Assembly (NCBI GenBank): GCA_025201765.1
Contig: MU623362.1
Span: 248,001 to 312,000 of the forward strand
Source: Daldinia sp. FL1419
Lineage: Eukaryota; Ascomycota; Sordariomycetes; Xylariales; Hypoxylaceae
Reading direction: 5' to 3'
Length of the DNA stretch: 64,000 bases
Shown: positions 58,743 to 64,000 of the stretch, one piece after another
How positions within the stretch are numbered: position 1 is the first letter of the stretch
How the letters are laid out: the number at the start of each line of letters is the position of its first letter
Notes under the pieces: generated by a model
Database searches by the model: none
What the model was told of the DNA's origin: nothing
Seen by the model: only the letters and a program-made list of their open reading frames with translations
Position numbers and translations under genes: made by a program

Positions 58743-60951
58743 ATGGCCTTCTCGATGAAAGTGGTTCTCGCAATCGCTTTCGTAGGTTTTGGGATTGCGG
58801 CTGCTTTCGACGAGCACGGCCTAACGCACGACGACGCGAAGTATTCGCTCAACGTTGGCCTACAAGTCAATCTCGTCCTCCGCGTCCTATTCGCAACCAT
58901 CGGCACCGGTCTATGCTGGCCGCCCTTCAAGGCGCTATGGCGGCACGGCGATATCCCCGGCGTGTCCTTGATAGCAACGGTCTCGATCATGAACCTTTTC
59001 ACCGTCATGAACTCCCTCATATGGGCCAGTGACAATTGGGACAATTGGTGGTCCGGCGTGGGGTTCTGCGATGTGCAGGTGTATTTGGCCATGCCCCTGA
59101 AGACTATATACGCGGCGACCATTTTCAGCGTCGTCTACGAGCTATCGAAGAAATTCGACGTTAGAAGGGCCATGGAGTTGAATTCGCAGCAGTGTAAGTG
59201 GCGAGTGGTGAAGCAAGTTCTTATAATCTACACGGCTCCGGCCATCCAGTTGATCTCGATGTACTTCGTCGCCTCACATCGGTATAATGTCGGCGCCCTT
59301 GTTGGTTGTATCCCACGGTACGACAATGACTGGCTCAAGGTTGTGATATTCGACGTGCCGAACCCTATCTATGTCACCTCGTCGATTCCCTTTGCTAGTG
59401 AGTATTATCAGAGCACTAATAATTACCCCCTTGAATGCCGAAGAAGATAACTAATATAATTTATAGTCTACGCTTATATACGCTTCAAGCGATACGCCAA
59501 CGACAGTCAAATAGCGATCGAGTCTAACAACTTAACAGCGGCTCGTCATGTCCGGCTACGCCGCCGCTTGTACAACGTCACGGCATCTGTCATGCTTGTA
59601 TATACCCCCGTATCCTTCATCCTGCTGGCCCAGAACATTCAAAAGGCCGTTCAAGCACCCCCCAAACCTTACGACTTTGGGGCGATACACGGTCCAGGAA
59701 ATGCGTACCTATGGGACTTGGTTACCTTTGTGCCGTCGTGGGACTTGGATTGGCTTGTAATGAACCAACCGTGGTTCGCAATCTTGACGACGGTTGTCAT
59801 CGTTGCTTTCTTCGGCACGAGTGAGGAATGCTGGCCCGTATATCGCGGGTGTATGTTATGGCTAGGCTTAGGACGGTGCATCCCGAATCTTCGACAGCAG
59901 AATGTTCCTAATAGCCCTAACCGCCCTAACCATGATCACCCGGATGATCACCCGGGTGAGTTACCTCGCGATGGAATCGAGCTTGTGGATATGGATAGGG
60001 AAGTGCCAGTAGCAGCGTAAGTTTCCATGTAATGGCGTCGAGCTTTGAAAACAAGAAACTAACTCCTGATCTTATAGGCGACATCTACCCCCTGACCCTT
60101 TTGTCATCATCGATTCGGATTCCGAAGTTGAGGAAATATTGTCCCCACGCCGGCCGCCGCCTGGACAACCGCCGATGCCACCACCTCGTGAACGTTCAGC
60201 GGCGATATTACCACCGCCGCGAACGCTCAGTCGAAACACACAGCGACCCGAACCGAGATTCACACGAAGGCCCGTGACCAACGCTGATCTCAATGCTGGA
60301 GGCAGCCCCTTAGATCGTATAATCATGCAAGGCATGGTACCTGCACGACACTCGTCGTTAGCGGCATCGCCTTCGCCTTCCCGTACCCCTGGGATTGCCC
60401 TTCGCAGCGTTCCCCGCGGCCGGGTTGCCAACCTGCACCATGGAGTTTCCTCCATCGCCGAGCCCTCGCGCGGTCGTACACACGGGCGATCCAACTCGGA
60501 TAATTCCGATTCAGAACCCATCCTCGGCGCCACCGCCGAGATAGTCACCGAGTCCCCCCAGACAGGCACTCCCCCCCGCCACCACGGATCCCCCGAAGCG
60601 GTCCGGCCCCGCGAACTTCTCGACAACCAATCAAGCTGGAGCGGCCCCAGACGTCTCACGTCCGACAACGTTGTCTGGCCTTTCTTCTCGCGCAGCGGAT
60701 CCACGTCTTCAATAATCCGACCCCGAGAAACCGCCAACGCCCTCGCCAGCACCACCGAGAGTCCCGCTCGCTCTACCGAGGGCGGCTTCGCCCGCGCCCC
60801 CGTCGCCGGAGGTATCCCCCGGTCTCTCCAGCCCCCTCCCGCGGCAGAGCAGCGGAGCCGAGGACGACGTATCCCCCGGGAGTTTATCGGCAGCCGCGGC
60901 CGAAGCTTATCCGGGAACGTGAGTTCGCTTTCCGGGAATAGCGATAGATGA
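58743..60951 (+). CDS. Ste3-type pheromone receptor (a-factor class GPCR) with long C-terminal tail
   Basis: Predicted 692 residues. Exons are 58743-59397, 59467-60016 and 60078-60951; the introns are 69 and 61 nt and the total is 693 codons. Seven hydrophobic segments follow the Ste3 pattern, starting near NLVLRVLFATIGTGLCWPP, LIATVSIMNLFTVMNSLIW, WWSGVGFCDVQVYLAMPLK with TIYAATIFSVVYELSKK, then the segment beginning LIIYTAPAIQLISMYF, and three more in exon 2. NSLIW and the G-x-G-x-CD element after TM2 are typical of the family. An additional hydrophobic N-terminal stretch (residues 5-22) looks like a signal peptide. Exon 3 adds about 290 disordered Pro/Arg/Ser-rich residues as a cytoplasmic tail, a likely site of phosphorylation. 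Such receptors bind lipidated peptide pheromones of the opposite mating type. Confidence 0.9.
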
Positions 60952-62193
60952 TTATACCTACCAAGAATACTATAAACCCCCCTTTGCATCTTGACATTGC
61001 CACGCCACACGAGATGCCGTTTCTATTCTAATTTTCCTTTATACCAGCCCAGCCCAGCACAACCGACCGCCTGCTTTAATCCAGAGCCATTCCACTTCTC
61101 TCGGTTTCCTATTCCTACTACGGGATGGGTGTGCTTCCTTCGCGCAACTCTGTTACATAGACACTTCGAGGGCTCGCAGTAACAATAGATCACATGCTCC
61201 TTTATACTTAACGATGCTCACCCCTAACGGCGAGAGGAAAAGAAGAGAGAGACATAAAGAAACCCGAAGACTTCTACTCAAGCACCTCTTAATTACCCGA
61301 CTAGGGTATCGGCACGGTTGTTACAACAAATTAATCGTTATATATCTAGCAGTGGCGGCGGTCAGTTTTACAAAGCAACAGGGAGGGAGAAGGGTTAAAC
61401 CGAATCGAGTCGGAGGGTCGTGAAAAGGGATTGGGGTAATGGTAATATATCGGCTTGACGTGTGTTATTGTGTATATACGAGGACGAAAGGGGAGTTCAT
61501 GATCGGAAAAGCTACATGGCAATCTGGTCGAGGACACACCTCGCCCAAGGAGATAAACCGCTCAAAATTCATGTACAAAGCTGTAAATGCGTTCTGCTCT
61601 AGGTACCGGTCCTACATATTAATTCCGTTAGCTGGGGACTAATAATGATAACTTGTTTCTAAACTGGCAAACTTCTAATATTTTGTAATAAATCACATCG
61701 TAGACAGGGACCCGATCTCGTGCAAATGACTGGGGTATAACTTATTATTGGCAATTAATAATTGGTCTATCTTGATACATAAACCATTCACCTCGGAGCC
61801 CTCGCGGGCGACACGTCCCAATTCCGGTCCTCGTAAGAAAAAACGTATAAGTGATATTCGATCTGTCATACTCGGATCCTCTAGGGACTGTTCTGTCTTT
61901 GACTACTTGACGTTACTGAAGGACGTGATAAGTCAATGTTAGTACGCCTACAACGCCACACCATGCTGTCATATTAAGCTAGCGAACCCGATAAAAGTCG
62001 GCTGATCAAAGAAAAGAACGGAGGCGCAGCTCCAGCAATAGATACATAATTAGGATAAATGGCGAAAGTGTAGGAGGTATGCTTGGGTATCTTCGTAATT
62101 CGTACAGCCCATGATGGGTCGAGTCCGATTAAATAGGGGTATGAAGGGAATTCGAATTTGTACAGTGGTTTGATGAAGAAGCAGGGGCCATCG
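60952..62193. other. Convergent 3' spacer
   Basis: 1.2 kb between the receptor gene and the Erf4-type gene. Short frames here lack support. T-rich and AT-rich patches are present. Confidence 0.55.
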
Positions 62194-63934
62194 TTATGCC
62201 TTGACGGGTGACTGAGGTAATATAGCTGGTTCGGGTTCAGCTGGTAAGTGTGGACCAGATCTTGACCCTGACGCCTCGCTGCTTGAAATGGGCGCTATCT
62301 CTGGATCAGGAATCTGAAAATCGAGCTAAAGACGGGTTAGAATTTCGTAAGAGCATTGTGATAGAAGGAATTAAACTTACATTCATATATCCCGTGCGCC
62401 TTAAAGAGACAATTTTAGGGGGAACTGTCCCTTCAGAGCCTACTGCCTTCTCCATCTCCATGTTCCATTTATCGATCCAATCTTCCAGCTGACGCAATTT
62501 TATCTTGGTATGTGTGAGGCCTATATCGTCCCATAACCATCCTGTAAGCAAACCCAATACACCGTCGAGAATGTTTCTCCAATTATAAGGGCTGAATATA
62601 GGTACGAGTTCTCCGTTAAGCTTTTCTATGACCCGGCGGAACTCCTGCTCTGATACGCCCGCTGGATCTAGGATCTCCGGATAGAGATTTGAGAAAGTAG
62701 GTGCCAAGTCTCCTTCTATTAGCCAATCTCTTCGGATGCGTATAATCCGTGTACTTGCATATTCCGGAGAGTTGATGGGCACATGGGGATTCAAATGTGG
62801 GTAGCACGGATGTTGAGGCCCCCATTCCTCACCAAGATCTGGTTGATCGGGATCACCCATAATGGAAGAATCAGTTGAGGATATAATCGAGCCGAGGCCG
62901 GGCGGAAGCGATGCGGTCGATCCATTATGCCGGTGACCTAAAACGGAGGGCCCTCTCTCTAGGTCTTTGGAGTATGACCTCTTGGGGTCGTCACCTTCTA
63001 TTGGAGGCATGACGGCCTTCCCCTTTCCTTTATCAAGCTTCTGATTGGAGCTTTCAGATGTATCAGGTCGGACAAGACCAAAACTTATGGCTCGTGCCCG
63101 CTTGGTAACACTTCGACCACGCTTTCTTAAGCCAGTGAACTTTGGTTTGTCAACCTTTAGTTTGGATTCCGACGGGCCGGCCTCGGTCTCCTGTGGTGGA
63201 TTGGAAATGCGCTTGCCGTCGTAGGAATGCCGGAGCGAAGGAGGAAGGCTTATCCTCTTATCGAAACTAGCTCTACCCTCGAGGTGTGGGCTGGTCCGTG
63301 CCGATTTATCTGGAAGCGGAAGAAGCGGATAGTCACCTGCTCCAAAGCCAATGGGTTCGGAAGGGTCCGATGATGAAACTTGGATCGCAGGATGATTTAC
63401 GGGTACAGGAGGAGGGGGTGGTGTAGATGGGCGGCGTTTACGAGATTGTCGAGGGGGTCGCGGCGTTCGAGATGGAGGAACCCTCGGTGTTGAATTAGTA
63501 GGGTTCCAAAGACGACCAGGACCAAATCGACGGGGCAGATTATCAAAGGGGGTCGAAGCAGATGCGGCGACACGATTGCGAAAAGGCGATTGAGAAATGC
63601 GATCGAATGGACCAGGGTGGCTTGTCGCCAGCAAATTCCTTCGGTTATAAGTTGGTTGTCGCTGTTTTGTATTAGAGGTATTATTATTCACTACGACAGG
63701 ATCTGGAGCTGATAGGGTAGGATGTTCAGGCTGCTGAGAAGGAGAAGTGATAATAGGTGCATCTGCCCGCTGCGACTGCTGCGACTGTTGTATCTGCTGT
63801 ATCTGCTGTGCATCTAGGGCGGTTTGTGGCGGTTTCGCAGAACGAGTTTCTGCGTGCGAAGCCGTTTGAGATGACAAGGAGAAATGGCCGCCTCGACGGC
63901 CGGAATGGAAATTGGCGAAAGTCGAGGTTTTTGA
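62194..63934 (-). CDS. erf4: Erf4-type palmitoyltransferase cofactor (5' end not in window)
   Basis: Visible exons are 62381 up to 63934 and 62194-62313, joined by a 67-nt GTAAGT/CAG intron. The first 320 residues are disordered, with Gln repeats (QQIQQIQQSQQSQ) and basic/Pro-rich tracts. The C-terminal Erf4 domain contains RIIRIRRDWLIEGDLAPTF, NLYPEILDPAGVSEQEFRRVIEKLN, the FSPYNWRNILDGVLGLLTGW hydrophobic segment, and RQLEDWIDKWN. Erf4 (Golga7 in animals) stabilises the Erf2 DHHC enzyme that palmitoylates Ras at ER/Golgi membranes. No in-frame ATG precedes the disordered region. Reading leftward, a TAG acceptor with a TCTAAT branch-like site abuts 63934 in phase 0, so a short first exon probably lies beyond the window edge. 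The last exon encodes a Pro/Ser/Glu-rich tail. Confidence 0.88.
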
Positions 63935-63979
63935 CTAAAGATTAATAAATCTATTAGACTTTCCTCCCCGTTTCCCTCC

Positions 63980-64000
63980 TCTTTAACCCTAACTCTAACT
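63980..64000. promoter_or_regulatory. Telobox-like CCCTAA motif upstream of the Erf4-type gene
   Basis: TTAACCCTAACTCTAACT contains one exact CCCTAA unit and one near copy at the right edge. This is too short to be a telomere from what is visible. AACCCTAA-type teloboxes occur in promoters of many fungal genes. It could be either a promoter motif or the first degenerate telomere repeats; the window ends here. Confidence 0.35.

Noticed and set aside
63980..64000. Chromosome end (telomere)
   Set aside because: Only one exact CCCTAA unit is visible before the window ends and an Erf4-type gene lies 50 bases away; not enough for a telomere call.

Overview
This is nuclear DNA from a filamentous ascomycete (Pezizomycotina, most likely a Sordariomycete; Xylariales is a guess from the style of the intergenic repeats). 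The evidence is small introns of about 50-130 nt with GTRNGT donors and YAG acceptors, families that are fungal or fungal-specific (Rua1-type regulator, Erf4, Ste3 receptor, Mediator subunit 10, Arp8), coding DNA richer in GC than the spacers, and spacers full of short TACC/GGTA tracts. There is no rRNA, tRNA, CRISPR array or prokaryotic operon structure that I can support.

Layout. 0-5.8 kb is gene-poor with possible decayed coding fragments. 5.85-7.29 kb (-) encodes an epoxide hydrolase. 7.92-8.18 kb holds a MITE-like foldback element with perfect 31-bp inverted ends. 8.78-16.6 kb (+) carries a basic nuclear protein with a KEN box, a LIM-type zinc-finger gene interrupted by an in-frame TAG, a protein of unknown function, and Mediator subunit 10. 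17.2-22.1 kb (-) carries 3-isopropylmalate dehydrogenase (leucine synthesis) and a PHD-finger protein whose first intron appears to be GC-AG. 22.1-32.5 kb is a sparse, accessory-looking segment with simple repeats and broken or unresolved genes: an unidentified multi-exon gene on the minus strand, an unidentified minus-strand remnant, and a divergently placed, apparently truncated MACPF-like gene.

32.5-34.6 kb (-) is a Rua1/DUF4451 transcription regulator with about 6 kb of gene-free DNA upstream. 40.8-41.5 kb (-) is a conserved proline-rich fungal protein. 42.7-51.2 kb has two convergent chromatin genes, arp8 (INO80 complex) and a large ATRX/Rad54-like SNF2 helicase. 53.6-56.4 kb has convergent glutathione synthetase and mitochondrial single-stranded DNA-binding protein (Rim1). 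58.7-61.0 kb (+) is a Ste3-type pheromone receptor with a long disordered tail. 62.2 kb to the right edge (-) is an Erf4-type palmitoyltransferase cofactor whose 5' end is not visible.

Most intact genes are housekeeping or regulatory and have no operon-like relationship. For eleven of the multi-exon models the splice phases and total length close exactly on a multiple of three, which is the main support for their exon structures. The most unusual items are the nonsense codon in the LIM gene, the foldback element, the decayed 22-32 kb segment with its MACPF fragment, and the GC-AG intron.
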